From NCBI GenBank assembly GCA_021737145.1, contig JAIPEN010000008.1, positions 187,585 to 230,713 of the forward strand: a stretch of DNA of 43,129 bases, in the 5' to 3' direction. Source of the stretch: Desulfarculaceae bacterium (GTDB lineage Bacteria; Desulfobacterota; Desulfarculia; Desulfarculales; Desulfarculaceae). The notes below the pieces were generated by a model. That model saw only the letters and a list, made by a program, of their open reading frames with translations. It was not told the origin of the DNA and did not search any database. The stretch's first letter is position 1. Every line of letters begins with the position of its first letter. Made by a program: the position numbers and the translations under genes. Of this stretch, positions 27,628 to 35,994 are shown piece after piece.

Positions 27628-28818
27628 TCAGCCCACCTGGTTCCGGCCCCGGGGCAACAACAGGGCCAGCCCGGCCCCGGACAAAAAGATCAGACCGCTG
27701 ACCGTCACCCCGGCCCCGAAGCTGTACTGCTCGCCCATCCAGCCGATGAAGGTGGGCAACAGGCCCCCGCCCAGGACAAAGGCCAGGGGCGTGGTCAGGG
27801 ACACGGCCACCCCCCGCAGATGGGGTGGGGCCACGGCCGACAGGGCGGCGAAGCCCACCGGGAAGAAGCAGACCGCCACGGTGGGCATGATAAACACCGC
27901 GGCCACCAGAGCGCCGCCGCTGCCCAGGCCCAGGCCCAGGGTGGCCAGGCCGATGGCCAGATACACCACCACCAGCGAGGCCCGGGGCCCGAAGCGGTCG
28001 TGGGCCCAGCCGGCCACAAAGGCCATGCCCAGGCCGGGCAGGCGCGAAAGCCCCACCAGCAGGTTGGCCGAGGCCTGGTCAAAGCCTTTCTCGGTGATCA
28101 GATACAGGGGCAGCATGGTGTAGACCCCCAGGCTGGCCCCCACCCCCATGGCAAAAAACAGGATTAGCAGCCAAACCGCCGGCAGCCTTAACAGCTCGCC
28201 CAGGGCGGCGAAGTTGGGAGGGTGACCGGGAAACTCTCCGCCCCGGCCCCAGCGGGCATAGACCAGCCCCAACCCCACGGAAAACGCCCCCACCAGGGCC
28301 ATGATCCCCCACCAGGACAGGCCGTCCAAAAACAACTCGGCGATAAGCGGAGCGCTCATCAGGGCGCCGCTGGGGGCCAGCTCGTGCACCGCGATGGCCT
28401 TGCCCCAGTCAGCGGGACGCACGAAGGAGGTCAGGGCGGCCACGCCCGAGGGCAGATAGAGCCCGGCAGCCAGGCCCAAGGCCAGGCACAGCAGATTCAT
28501 GCTCCAGCGCCCCGTCACCAGCGGGGCGCACAGCAGCACCAAGCCCATGGCCAGCGAGGCCAGCAGGATGGTTCTCCAGTAGGTGATGCGCTGGCTGACG
28601 AAACCGGCCGCGAACACGGCCACGAAATAACCCACCGCCATGGCCAAGAACAGGCCCCCGGCCTGGGCGTGGCTCAGGCCCAGGTCGGCCTCCAGGTTGG
28701 GCAACAGGGGGGCCATGGCCACCCGCCCCACGAAGGTGATATAGAATATGCCGGCCAGGAGCAGCAGCGGCCCCAGCCGCCGCCGCATGGGCCCTGGCTC
28801 CAGGGCCTTTGGTTGCAT
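27628..28818 (-). CDS. MFS transporter
   Basis: This 396-residue inner-membrane protein has about twelve hydrophobic helices in two halves. The major-facilitator loop motif A appears in the second half (VAGWAHDRFGPRASL), and the first helix has the usual FYITFVGRVAMAPLLPNLEADL. The substrate is not recognisable. The ATG at 28816-28818 has GGGAGG four bases upstream, which settles the start. It is followed by the M20 peptidase, so the pair may take up and cleave a small peptide-like compound. It is divergent from the PPC-domain gene. Confidence 0.9.
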   Translation of the reverse strand: MQPKALEPGPMRRRLGPLLLLAGIFYITFVGRVAMAPLLPNLEADLGLSHAQAGGLFLAMAVGYFVAVFAAGFVSQRITYWRTILLASLAMGLVLLCAPLVTGRWSMNLLCLALGLAAGLYLPSGVAALTSFVRPADWGKAIAVHELAPSGALMSAPLIAELFLDGLSWWGIMALVGAFSVGLGLVYARWGRGGEFPGHPPNFAALGELLRLPAVWLLILFFAMGVGASLGVYTMLPLYLITEKGFDQASANLLVGLSRLPGLGMAFVAGWAHDRFGPRASLVVVYLAIGLATLGLGLGSGGALVAAVFIMPTVAVCFFPVGFAALSAVAPPHLRGVAVSLTTPLAFVLGGGLLPTFIGWMGEQYSFGAGVTVSGLIFLSGAGLALLLPRGRNQVG

Positions 28819-28897
28819 GCCGCCTCCCTGCCCGCCGGGGGCCGCGGCGGGTCAAAACCGCATTGTGGACCAAGACCGGTGCTCTGTCCAGGCGGGC

Positions 28898-28925
28898 TTG
28901 CCTGAAGGGCCTGATCTGCTAAAGT
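28898..28925 (+). promoter_or_regulatory. Candidate promoter of the PPC-domain gene
   Basis: TTGCCT (28898-28903), 16 bases, then TAAAGT (28920-28925) preceded by TG-n, an extended -10. A small hairpin GGCCCC-agc-GGGGCC lies at about 28945-28960, just before the ribosome site, and may affect translation. Confidence 0.4.
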
Positions 28926-28971
28926 GAAGGGCAAAAACCATCGTGGCCCCAGCGGGGCCGGGAGGACTGCC

Positions 28972-29403
28972 GTGATCAAACAAGTCAAGCCCGTCGGCAT
29001 GCTCATGGGCCGCCTGCCCAAGGGCGGCGACCTTTTGGAAGAGCTCAACGCCTTCTGCGGCAAGGAAAACATCACCGCCGGAGAGGTCCGGGCCATCGGC
29101 GCGGTGGAGCGGGCCACCCTGGGCTTCTACAACCAGGACACCCGCGAGTACGAGTTCCACGAGCTGGACCAGGCCCTGGAAATCGTGGCCCTGGTGGGCA
29201 ACGTCTCGCTCAAGGACGGCGAGCCCTTTGTGCACGCCCACGTGACCCTGGGCGACAACCAGGGCCGTCTGTTCGGCGGGCACCTGGCCCCCGGCGCGCC
29301 CATCTTCGCCTGCGAGGCGGTGTTCACGGTGTTCCAGACCGACGCCCCCTTCGTGCGGGCCCTGGACGAGCCCACCGGCCTGCCGCTGTGGGATATGAAG
29401 TAA
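28972..29403 (+). CDS. PPC/DUF296 domain protein
   Basis: This 143-residue protein consists of one PPC (DUF296) domain, known from plant AT-hook proteins and bacterial stand-alone forms. The conserved metal/trimer residues are present: HAHVTLGD (His88, His90) and FGGHL (His104). The beta strand with GEVRAIGAVERATLGFYN is also typical. The bacterial function is unknown, although DNA binding or metal binding is proposed. GTG (28972) is the start, with GGAGG seven bases upstream; an in-frame GTG at 28924 has no ribosome site. It is the first plus-strand gene before the RND pump set; the 125-bp gap with a hairpin between them suggests separate transcription. Confidence 0.85.
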   Translation: MIKQVKPVGMLMGRLPKGGDLLEELNAFCGKENITAGEVRAIGAVERATLGFYNQDTREYEFHELDQALEIVALVGNVSLKDGEPFVHAHVTLGDNQGRLFGGHLAPGAPIFACEAVFTVFQTDAPFVRALDEPTGLPLWDMK

Positions 29404-29413
29404 TCTGAGATCC

Positions 29414-29450
29414 CCCAAGCCGGTGTCCGCGGGAGGCCGGCTTGGGTTAT
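29414..29450 (+). terminator. Candidate terminator after the PPC-domain gene
   Basis: CCCAAGCCGG (29414-29423) pairs perfectly with CCGGCTTGGG (29437-29446) around a 13-base loop, followed by TTATAAT. The T-tract is short. The TATAAT (29448-29453) could also be a -10 box for the RND adaptor operon. Confidence 0.45.
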
Positions 29451-29528
29451 AATCTCCCCTTGCCCGAGCCGGGGCCCCCTGCCAGACCCCGCCGCACAAC
29501 GCCCATTCCCGCCTCCCGGAGGATGCCC

Positions 29529-30551
29529 ATGGCACCCGTCCGCGCCCTGCTGATGACCCTGGCCCTGCTTTGCCTGGGGGCCGCGCCGTGCCTTGCGGGG
29601 CAAGCCGCTCCCGCTCCGGCCGCCGCGCCCCAGGGCCAGGTGGTCACCGCCCGGCCGGCCACCCGTCTGCTCACCTTCAGCGGCTTCACCCGCGCCCGGG
29701 CCAAGCTGCCCCTGGCCTCCGAAGTGGCCGGCCGCTGCCAAAAGGTCTTCTACGACGTGGGCGAGACCATCGGCAAGCACGGCGTGTTCGCCACCCTGGA
29801 CGACACCTTCGTCCGCCTGGATCTGGAAAAGAACCAGGTGGAGCAGAAGCGCTTGGCCAGCCGGGTGGCCTATCTGAAAAAAGACACCGAGCGCTACCGC
29901 AAACTGGTGCAGCGGGGCTCCGAGGCCCCCTCCCGCCTGGACCGCCAGGAGGACGAGCTCACCCAGGCCTCCCTGCAACTGGCCAGCCTCCAGACCCAGG
30001 CCCGGGTTCTCCGGGAGCGCCAACAGCGCCACCAGATCAAGGGGCCGCCGGGCTGGCGGGTCATCGAGCGTTCGGTGGAGCCGGGCCAGTGGGTGGCCGC
30101 CGGGGCCACGGTGGGCCTGGCGGGCGACTTCCGCACCCTGCTGGTGCCCCTGGCCCTGAGCCCGGAGGAGTTTGCCCAGCTGCACCGCCTGGAAGGCGAC
30201 ATCACGGTGCACCTGCCCCACCTGGACCTGGAGGTGCCGGCCAAGGTGGAGCGCCTGAACCCGGGCTTCGACCCGGTCACCCGCAAGATCGTGGTGGACC
30301 TGGAGCTGGGCCCCGGCCTGGATGAAAGGCGCGGCGGCCTCCGGGTGGAGCTGGCCCTCAAGGTGCCCGACCCCTCGGGCGCGGTGGTCTTGCCCGCGGG
30401 GGCGGTGGCGGAGCGCTACCAGGAACACTGGGTCACCCGCGAGGACGGCAGCCAGGTCCGGGTCATCTTCCTGGGCCCCGGGCCCAAGGGCACGGTGCGG
30501 GTCTCCTCGCCCAAGATCGAGCCCGGCCAGCGCTTTGTGGTCAAGCAGTAG
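29529..30551 (+). CDS. RND efflux pump periplasmic adaptor subunit
   Basis: This 340-residue adaptor of the HlyD/MFP family links an inner-membrane RND pump to an outer-membrane channel. It has a signal peptide (MAPVRALLMTLALLCLGA, then CLAGQ), so it is exported. The lipoyl half-motif GRCQKVFYDVGETIGK, a helical hairpin region (KNQVEQKRLASRVAYLKKDT to LQTQARVLRERQ), and the barrel region with VPLALSPEEFAQLH follow. The C-terminus carries AVVLPAGAVAERYQEHWV, usual for the family. Of two possible ATGs, the second (29529) has GGAGG six bases upstream; the first is too close. It lies 18 bp upstream of the pump gene. No outer-membrane factor gene is seen beside it. Confidence 0.88.
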   Translation: MAPVRALLMTLALLCLGAAPCLAGQAAPAPAAAPQGQVVTARPATRLLTFSGFTRARAKLPLASEVAGRCQKVFYDVGETIGKHGVFATLDDTFVRLDLEKNQVEQKRLASRVAYLKKDTERYRKLVQRGSEAPSRLDRQEDELTQASLQLASLQTQARVLRERQQRHQIKGPPGWRVIERSVEPGQWVAAGATVGLAGDFRTLLVPLALSPEEFAQLHRLEGDITVHLPHLDLEVPAKVERLNPGFDPVTRKIVVDLELGPGLDERRGGLRVELALKVPDPSGAVVLPAGAVAERYQEHWVTREDGSQVRVIFLGPGPKGTVRVSSPKIEPGQRFVVKQ

Positions 30552-30569
30552 GAGCGGGGGCAGCCGGTC

Positions 30570-33500
30570 ATGAAAAACCTGGTCCGCTTCACCCTGGCCC
30601 AGTCGGTTCTGTTCAACCTCCTGTTCGTCATCCTTATGGTGGTGGGGGCCTGGGCCTTCCTCACCATGCCGGTGGAGCGCTTCCCCAACGTGGCCATCGG
30701 CAAGATCTACGTCGAGACCGCCTATCCCGGCGCCTCGCCGGCCGAGGTGGAGGCCCTGGTCACCCGCGAGATCGAGGACGCCCTGGACGACCTGGAGAAC
30801 GTGGAGTTCATCAAGAGCTCCTCCTACCGCCAGCACTCCACGGTGGTGGTCAAGTTCATCGACGACACCGACTACACCGCCGGCCTGGACCAGATACGCT
30901 TCAAGGTGCTCAGGGTGCTCGACGAGCTGCCCCCCGAGGCCGACCCGCCCCGCTTCAACGCCATCGACGTAAACGACTGGCTGCCCGCGGTGAGCGTGAA
31001 CCTGCTGGGCGACCGCTCCAACCGGGCCCTGACCCTCATGGCCAAGGAGATCAAGATCGCCTTGCGCCAGATACCCGGGGTCAAGGAGGTCAAGCTCCGG
31101 GGCGAGCTGGAAAAGGAATTCCACGTCCTGTTGGACCCGGACCAGCTCACCCGCCACGGGGTCACCTTCGACCAGGCGGCCCAGGCCCTGGGCCAGAGCG
31201 GGGTCTCCATCCCGGCCGGCGACTTCACCACCCCGGGCGGCGAGTTCGTCATCCGGGCCGACGAGCGCTACCGCACCCGCCAGCAGGTGATGGACGCCAT
31301 CGTGCGCACCGACGCGGACGGCAGCTTCGTGCGCATCAGCGACCTGGCCTCCTCGGCCCTGCTCTCCTACCGCGACCCCACGGTGCTCACCTCGGTCAAC
31401 GGCTCCGACTGCGTCACCCTTAGCGTCATCAAGACCAACCAGGGCAACGCCCTGGACATCGTGACCGAGGTGCACAAGATCCTGGAGCGCTTCAAGCCGG
31501 CCATGGAGCGCGAAAAGGTCTCCCTGGTGCTCACCCAGGACTCCACCATCAAGATCAACGACGCCATGAACACCATGGGCTGGAACCTCCTGGTGGGCGT
31601 GTTTTTGGTCTGCGCGGTCATCGCCTATTTCATGGGCTTCAGGAACGCCATTATCACCACGGTGGGCATCCCCTTCTCCTTCTTGCTCACCATGGTCTTC
31701 ATGAAGTTCACGGGCAACAGCCTCAACGAGGTCACCCTGTTCTGCTTCGTGCTGGTCAGCGGCATCATCGTAGATGACGCCATCGTGGTGGTGGAGAACA
31801 TCTACCGCCACTACGAGTCCGGCGAGCCCCTGTACGACGCGGTGGTGAACGGGGCCAGCGAGGTGGCCTGGCCGGTGGTCAGCGCCACCAGCACCACGGC
31901 CGCCGCCTTCCTGCCCATGCTCATCATGACCGGCTCCACCGGCGAATTCTTCGCGCTCATCCCCAAGGCGGTCACCTTCGCCCTGGCGGCCAGCGTGTTC
32001 GAGTGCCTGTTCATCCTGCCGCTGCACTACCGCGACTGGGGCCCCAAGAAGCTCAAGTCCCACATCGACGAGCAGAGCATGGACTTCAGCGGCGAGGGAG
32101 TGGCCATGCGCGGGGCCCGCCGCTTCACCTCCTATTTGCTCACCCGGGCCCTGAAGCACCGCTGGCTCACCCTGGTGCTGGTGGGGCTCTTGTTCATCAG
32201 CGCGGTGGGCATAGCGGCGGTCAGCGCCAGCGGGGCGGTGCAGCTGATCAAGGTGAAGTTCTTCCCGGACGACTACAGCCTCTACTACATCAACGTGGAG
32301 GCGCCCATCACCTGGCCCATCGAGCGCACCAACCAGAGGGTCAAGGAGATCGCGGACTTCATCATGAAGGACGGCAAGGGCCAGGCCCGCAGCGCGGCGG
32401 CCATCACCGGCTTTTACATCAGCGAGGACTACGAGCCCATCTTCGGGGCCAACCTGGCCCACATCGCGGTCACCCTGCCGGCCAAGGACGACCGCCGCTT
32501 CGCCGACCACCCCACCAACGACCCGGTGGCCCACGTGGAGTGGGTGCGGGGTCACGTGGCCCCCCTGGCCACCGGCGGGTTAAAGCTGTGGGTGCGGCCG
32601 GAAAAGGACGGCCCGCCCGCGGGCAAGGACATCAACGTGCGGGCGGTGGGGCCCAACCACGAGTCGGTGGGGCGCCTGTCCGCCGACATCCGGGCCTACC
32701 TGGCCGGCCCGGCCATGCGGGGTTCGGTTATCGACATCGCCGACGACCGGGGCCAGCCCTCGCGGGTGTTCCGCTTCCAGGTCATCCCCGAGCGGGCGGC
32801 CGAGTTCGGGGTCACCCCGGCCCAGGTGATCACCCTGGCCGGCACGGTGCTCAACGGCCGCTACGTGGGCAAGTACCGCCTGGTGGACGAGGACGTGGAC
32901 CTGAAGGTGAAGCTGGACCCGGCGGCCATGACCACCCCGGAGCGGGCCCTGGATTTGCCCCTGCTGGAGCATCCCTCGGGCCCGGTGCGCCTGGGCGACC
33001 TGGCCCGCCCCAAGCTCTACAGCGACCTGGGCCAGCTCAACCGCTACCAGGGCGAGCGGGCGGTGACCATCACCGGCAACCTCAAGCCCGCCGCGCCCCT
33101 GTCCACCGCGGCGGTGGTGCAGCGGGTGGGGGCCCACTACCGGAAGATCGCGGCCAACTACCCCGGGGCCACCCTGTCCTTTGCCGGGGAGTTCGAATCC
33201 ACCCGCAAGTCCTTCCAGTCGCTGCTGTACGCCTTCGGCGTGGCCCTGCTGATCATCTACGTGATCCTGGCCACCCAGTTCAAGAGCTACGCCCACCCCC
33301 TGATCATCCTCAGCGCGGTGAGCTTCGCGCTCATCGGGGTGATCTACGGCAAGTTCCTCACCCGCACCCTGTTCACGGTCAACTCCTTCGTGGCCACGGT
33401 GGGCGTGGCCGGAGTGGTGGTCAACGACGCCCTGGTGCTGGTGGAGTTCTTGAACAAGCGCCTGCGCTCTGGCCTGGACCGCCGCCAGGCCCTGTGGCAG

Positions 33501-33743
33501 GCGGTGAACATCCGCCTGCGGCCCATCCTGCTCACCACCCTGACCACCACCCTGGGCCTGCTGCCCATGGCCGTGGGCTTCCCGGAGTACTCCCTGGTGT
33601 GGGGCACCATGGCCTCCACCTTTGTCACCGGCCTGTGCACCGCCACCTTCCTCACCATCATCGTGGTGCCGGTCATGTGGGACCTGGTCGAGGCGCACCT
33701 GGAAAAACGGGCCGCCAAAAAGGCGGCCAAGCTGGAAGTATAG
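30570..33743 (+). CDS. RND efflux transporter permease (AcrB/HAE-1-like)
   Basis: This 1057-residue inner-membrane pump protein is normal in length for the RND family. Twelve helices are arranged as two repeats. The N-terminal start LVRFTLAQSVLFNLLFVILM and porter motif TAYPGASPAEVEALVTREIE are typical. The proton-relay Asp pair is in SGIIVDDAIVVVENIYRH, and the second-half equivalent is AGVVVNDALVLVEFLNKRLR with Lys. It pumps hydrophobic or toxic compounds out in exchange for protons. The specificity is not readable. It follows the adaptor gene by 18 bp. A TolC-type channel would have to be encoded elsewhere. The stop codon is followed by a short hairpin (GGCG-gctt-CGCC). Confidence 0.94.
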   Translation: MKNLVRFTLAQSVLFNLLFVILMVVGAWAFLTMPVERFPNVAIGKIYVETAYPGASPAEVEALVTREIEDALDDLENVEFIKSSSYRQHSTVVVKFIDDTDYTAGLDQIRFKVLRVLDELPPEADPPRFNAIDVNDWLPAVSVNLLGDRSNRALTLMAKEIKIALRQIPGVKEVKLRGELEKEFHVLLDPDQLTRHGVTFDQAAQALGQSGVSIPAGDFTTPGGEFVIRADERYRTRQQVMDAIVRTDADGSFVRISDLASSALLSYRDPTVLTSVNGSDCVTLSVIKTNQGNALDIVTEVHKILERFKPAMEREKVSLVLTQDSTIKINDAMNTMGWNLLVGVFLVCAVIAYFMGFRNAIITTVGIPFSFLLTMVFMKFTGNSLNEVTLFCFVLVSGIIVDDAIVVVENIYRHYESGEPLYDAVVNGASEVAWPVVSATSTTAAAFLPMLIMTGSTGEFFALIPKAVTFALAASVFECLFILPLHYRDWGPKKLKSHIDEQSMDFSGEGVAMRGARRFTSYLLTRALKHRWLTLVLVGLLFISAVGIAAVSASGAVQLIKVKFFPDDYSLYYINVEAPITWPIERTNQRVKEIADFIMKDGKGQARSAAAITGFYISEDYEPIFGANLAHIAVTLPAKDDRRFADHPTNDPVAHVEWVRGHVAPLATGGLKLWVRPEKDGPPAGKDINVRAVGPNHESVGRLSADIRAYLAGPAMRGSVIDIADDRGQPSRVFRFQVIPERAAEFGVTPAQVITLAGTVLNGRYVGKYRLVDEDVDLKVKLDPAAMTTPERALDLPLLEHPSGPVRLGDLARPKLYSDLGQLNRYQGERAVTITGNLKPAAPLSTAAVVQRVGAHYRKIAANYPGATLSFAGEFESTRKSFQSLLYAFGVALLIIYVILATQFKSYAHPLIILSAVSFALIGVIYGKFLTRTLFTVNSFVATVGVAGVVVNDALVLVEFLNKRLRSGLDRRQALWQAVNIRLRPILLTTLTTTLGLLPMAVGFPEYSLVWGTMASTFVTGLCTATFLTIIVVPVMWDLVEAHLEKRAAKKAAKLEV

Positions 33744-33921
33744 GCGGCTTCGCCAGGAGGCTGCCGCCGGTCTGCTCCCCCGCCGCCTCTAGGACTGGGT
33801 CTAGCCAGGAATAGAAAAAACCAGCTTGTCATTGCGAGGAGAGGCCCCTGGCCGCAGCCCCGGCAGCCCCGGCCCGCCAGCGTGTGGCTCGTTGCTCTGA
33901 CCGCGCCATACAGCAATAGCG

Positions 33922-34008
33922 GTCATTGCGAGGGATGCCGCCCAAAGCAGCGGTTAAAGGATGAAGCTTCCTCGCGGCGTCCCGTGGCAATCTTCCCTGG
34001 CCTCGTCT
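33922..34008. repeat. CATTGCGAGG-type dispersed repeat, copy 2
   Basis: It begins GGTCATTGCGAGGGATGCCG and ends CCGTGGCAATCTTCCCTGG, then CCTCGTC; it aligns with 15070-15155. The ATTGC/GCAAT ends can pair, as can the changed ends of copy 1, so base pairing of the ends is conserved. Confidence 0.7.
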
Positions 34009-34055
34009 CCCCCGCAAATGAAAAACTAAAAACATGCGAGCGCGGCTCGGGAATC

Positions 34056-34141
34056 GCGAAAGAGGTTGGGGAAAAAGGGAATGCCCGGGTGGCCCAGACA
34101 GCTTGTTGTCTGGGTCGCGAGGCGACAGGAGGCCCGGCGGA
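34056..34141. repeat. Two-hairpin dispersed repeat, copy 2
   Basis: GAAAGAGGTTGGGGAAAAAG leads to CCCGGGTGG and hairpin CCCAGACAGC-tt-GTTGTCTGGG (34093-34114), then GTCGC-gag-GCGAC (34114-34126) and AGGAGGCCCGGCGG. Compared with copy 1 (GTGCC-gca-GGCAC), two stem pairs are swapped (G-C to C-G and C-G to G-C) with pairing kept. Confidence 0.75.
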
Positions 34142-34251
34142 CGGCCGAGCTATTGACTAACGGCATGGTCAGGGCGGAGTCACCTCTGGCGGGCCGAGAT
34201 TGCTTCGCTTCGCCCGCAACGCCGTATGGCGGTGGCTGACGAAGCCGACCA

Positions 34252-34581
34252 CTATCCTAATTTAAACAGCCCCCCGAACTTCTGCGCGGCCATCATGTCC
34301 CCGCCTATCTTTAGCTTGCCGGTCATCACCGCCATGGCCGGGTTCAGCTTGCCGCCCACCAGCTTCACCCAATTGTTATCTTTCAGGGTCATGCTGGCCG
34401 TGAACTCCTCCGTTACGCCGGTCTCCACCGAGCAGGTCCCGTCCTTTACCCGCACCACCCAGTCGCCGGACTGGTCGCCGGTGATGTGAAACTGAAACAC
34501 CAAATCCAGGCCCTGGGCCTTGTCGGACCGAAAGGCGCCCGGCATGTTGTCAAAAACTTCCTGCACCGTGCTGGGGGTCAT
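34252..34581 (-). CDS. SCP2 sterol-transfer domain protein
   Basis: This 109-residue protein consists of a single SCP2-like domain. The N-terminal helix (TVQEVFDNMPGAFRSDKAQG), the beta sheet (LDLVFQFHITGDQSGDWVVR) and the ending GKLNPAMAVMTGKLKIGGDM are the standard pattern, with KLKIGGDMMAAQKFGGLF at the C-terminus. Such proteins bind lipids or acyl chains; bacterial single-domain members are of unknown role. The ATG (34579-34581) has AAGGAG six bases upstream; a longer start at 34635 is rejected. The gene lies between the repeat-rich region and the sugar ABC operon, divergent from the latter. Confidence 0.88.
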   Translation of the reverse strand: MTPSTVQEVFDNMPGAFRSDKAQGLDLVFQFHITGDQSGDWVVRVKDGTCSVETGVTEEFTASMTLKDNNWVKLVGGKLNPAMAVMTGKLKIGGDMMAAQKFGGLFKLG

Positions 34582-34670
34582 GGTCGGCTCCTTGCCATGT
34601 GGTCGCGGGGCGGCTCCAAGTGAATCGCGGCTCATTTTATCGGGGGAGCCGGGCCGCGTCCAGAGTAAGT

Positions 34671-34699
34671 TTGTGCCTCGGCCGTGGCCTTGCTATGAT
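34671..34699 (+). promoter_or_regulatory. Promoter of the sugar ABC operon (possible leaderless mRNA)
   Basis: TTGTGC (34671-34676), 17 bases, then TATGAT (34694-34699) preceded by TG-n as an extended -10. The transcription start should be near 34706, exactly where the GTG start codon lies, and no ribosome site precedes that codon. This suggests a leaderless transcript. Confidence 0.5.
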
Positions 34700-34705
34700 G
34701 GGGCC

Positions 34706-35992
34706 GTGCGAAAATTCTTGCCCATATTGGCCCTGGCGGTGGCGCTCATGGCCCTGGTCCTTCCCGGCTGCGGCGGCGAGGCCCAGGATCCCAACACCAT
34801 CCGCCTGGTGGCCTGGAAGTTCAACAACCCCGGCCTGTGGCGGCGGCTGGCCGACCAGTTCGAGCAGCTCCATCCGCCGCTCAAGGTGGCCCTGGAGATA
34901 GCGCCCCACTCCTCCACCGCCTATCACGACCTGCTCACCCAAAAGCTCAAGAACCGCTCCAGCGAGGTGGATGTCTTTCTGATGGACGTGGTGTGGCCGC
35001 CGGAGTTCGCCTCGGCCGGCTGGGCCCTGCCTTTGGACCAGATGCTCCCGCCCGGCGAAAAAGAGCGCTTTTTGCCCGCCGCGGTGGAGGCCTCCTCCTG
35101 GCATGGCCGCCTCTACGGCGCGCCCCTGTATGTCAGCGCGGGCGCCCTCTACTACCGCCAAGACCTGCTGGAGCATCTGCGCCTCAAGCCGCCCAAAACC
35201 TGGCCCCAGCTGGTGAGCCAGGTCAAGATGACCCTGGCCCACCAGGGCAACCAGGACCTGGCCGGCTATGTGGGCCAGTTCAAGCAGTACGAGGGCCTGG
35301 TGTGCAACATGATGGAGTTCGTGTGGTCGGCCGGAGGGCGCGCCCTGCTGCCCGGCGACGCGGGCGGGGCCCTTAGCAAGCCCCGGGACCTCAAGGCGGT
35401 GCGCTTCGTGCGCGACTCGCTCATCGACAACGCGGCCCCGCGCGGGGTGCTGTCCTACCAGGAGCCCGAGAGCCTGGAGGTCTTCGCCCAGGGCGGGGCC
35501 CTGTTCATGCGCAACTGGTTCTACGCCTGGCCCATCCTCAATGACCCGGCCCGCTCCAAGGTGGCGGGCAAGGTGGGCCTGGCTCCGCTGCCCCGCTTCA
35601 GCGGCGGCGAGTCCGCCTCCTGCCTGGGCGGCTGGCTGGTGGGGCTCAGCGCCTTTTCCACCAAACCGGAAAAGGCCTTCAAGCTGATCAAGTTCCTGGC
35701 CAGCGAACAGGTGCAGCGCCGCCTGGTGCTGGAGGAGGGCCTGGCGCCCGCCCGCCGCGCCCTGTACGACGACCCCTGGGTGCTCAAGGCCCATCCCCAC
35801 TTTAAAAAGCTGCCCCCCCTGCTGGCCACGGCCCGCTCCCGGCCCCGCACTCCGCTCTACCCGGCGGTCAGCCAGGGATTGCAGGTCTATTTCCACCGGG
35901 CCATCAGCGACGAGGACAGCGACCTGCCCATTCTGGCCGACACCGCCGACATCGAGATCAACCGCCTGCTGGGCCTGATCAAGGAGGAGTAG
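34706..35992 (+). CDS. Sugar ABC transporter substrate-binding lipoprotein (CUT1 family)
   Basis: This 428-residue extracytoplasmic sugar-binding protein (COG1653 type) delivers a carbohydrate to the ABC permeases encoded just downstream. It has a lipoprotein signal: the basic start RKFLPILALAVALM and lipobox L-P-G-C in LVLPGCGGE. Family features are NTIRLVAWKFNNPGLWRRLA, SSEVDVFLMDVVWPPEFA, and, in the middle, GRLYGAPLYVSAGALYYRQD, then GGALFMRNWFYAWP and CLGGWLVGLSAFS, which are the ligand-cleft motifs of maltose/trehalose-type proteins. The start is GTG at 34706; an in-frame ATG at 34748 would destroy the signal. There is no Shine-Dalgarno sequence but a promoter ends just before it. The sugar is not identifiable. 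Confidence 0.92.
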   Translation: MRKFLPILALAVALMALVLPGCGGEAQDPNTIRLVAWKFNNPGLWRRLADQFEQLHPPLKVALEIAPHSSTAYHDLLTQKLKNRSSEVDVFLMDVVWPPEFASAGWALPLDQMLPPGEKERFLPAAVEASSWHGRLYGAPLYVSAGALYYRQDLLEHLRLKPPKTWPQLVSQVKMTLAHQGNQDLAGYVGQFKQYEGLVCNMMEFVWSAGGRALLPGDAGGALSKPRDLKAVRFVRDSLIDNAAPRGVLSYQEPESLEVFAQGGALFMRNWFYAWPILNDPARSKVAGKVGLAPLPRFSGGESASCLGGWLVGLSAFSTKPEKAFKLIKFLASEQVQRRLVLEEGLAPARRALYDDPWVLKAHPHFKKLPPLLATARSRPRTPLYPAVSQGLQVYFHRAISDEDSDLPILADTADIEINRLLGLIKEE

Positions 35993-35994
35993 GC

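Larger units (their letters stand above)
33744..34251. other. Repeat-rich intergenic region after the RND pump
   Basis: About 508 bp hold no convincing gene. They contain GTCATTGCGAGGAGAGGCC (33828-33846), a complete CATTGCGAGG-type unit (33922-34008), the second copy of the two-hairpin repeat (34056-34141) and GAGATTGCTTCGCTTCGCC (34196-34214), the reverse complement of the other end of the CATTGCGAG family. Confidence 0.7.

Noticed and set aside
29127..32555. A 1142-codon open frame on the minus strand opposite the RND pump genes
   Set aside because: Same reason: the composition is that of a mirrored reading frame, while the plus strand holds two intact pump proteins.
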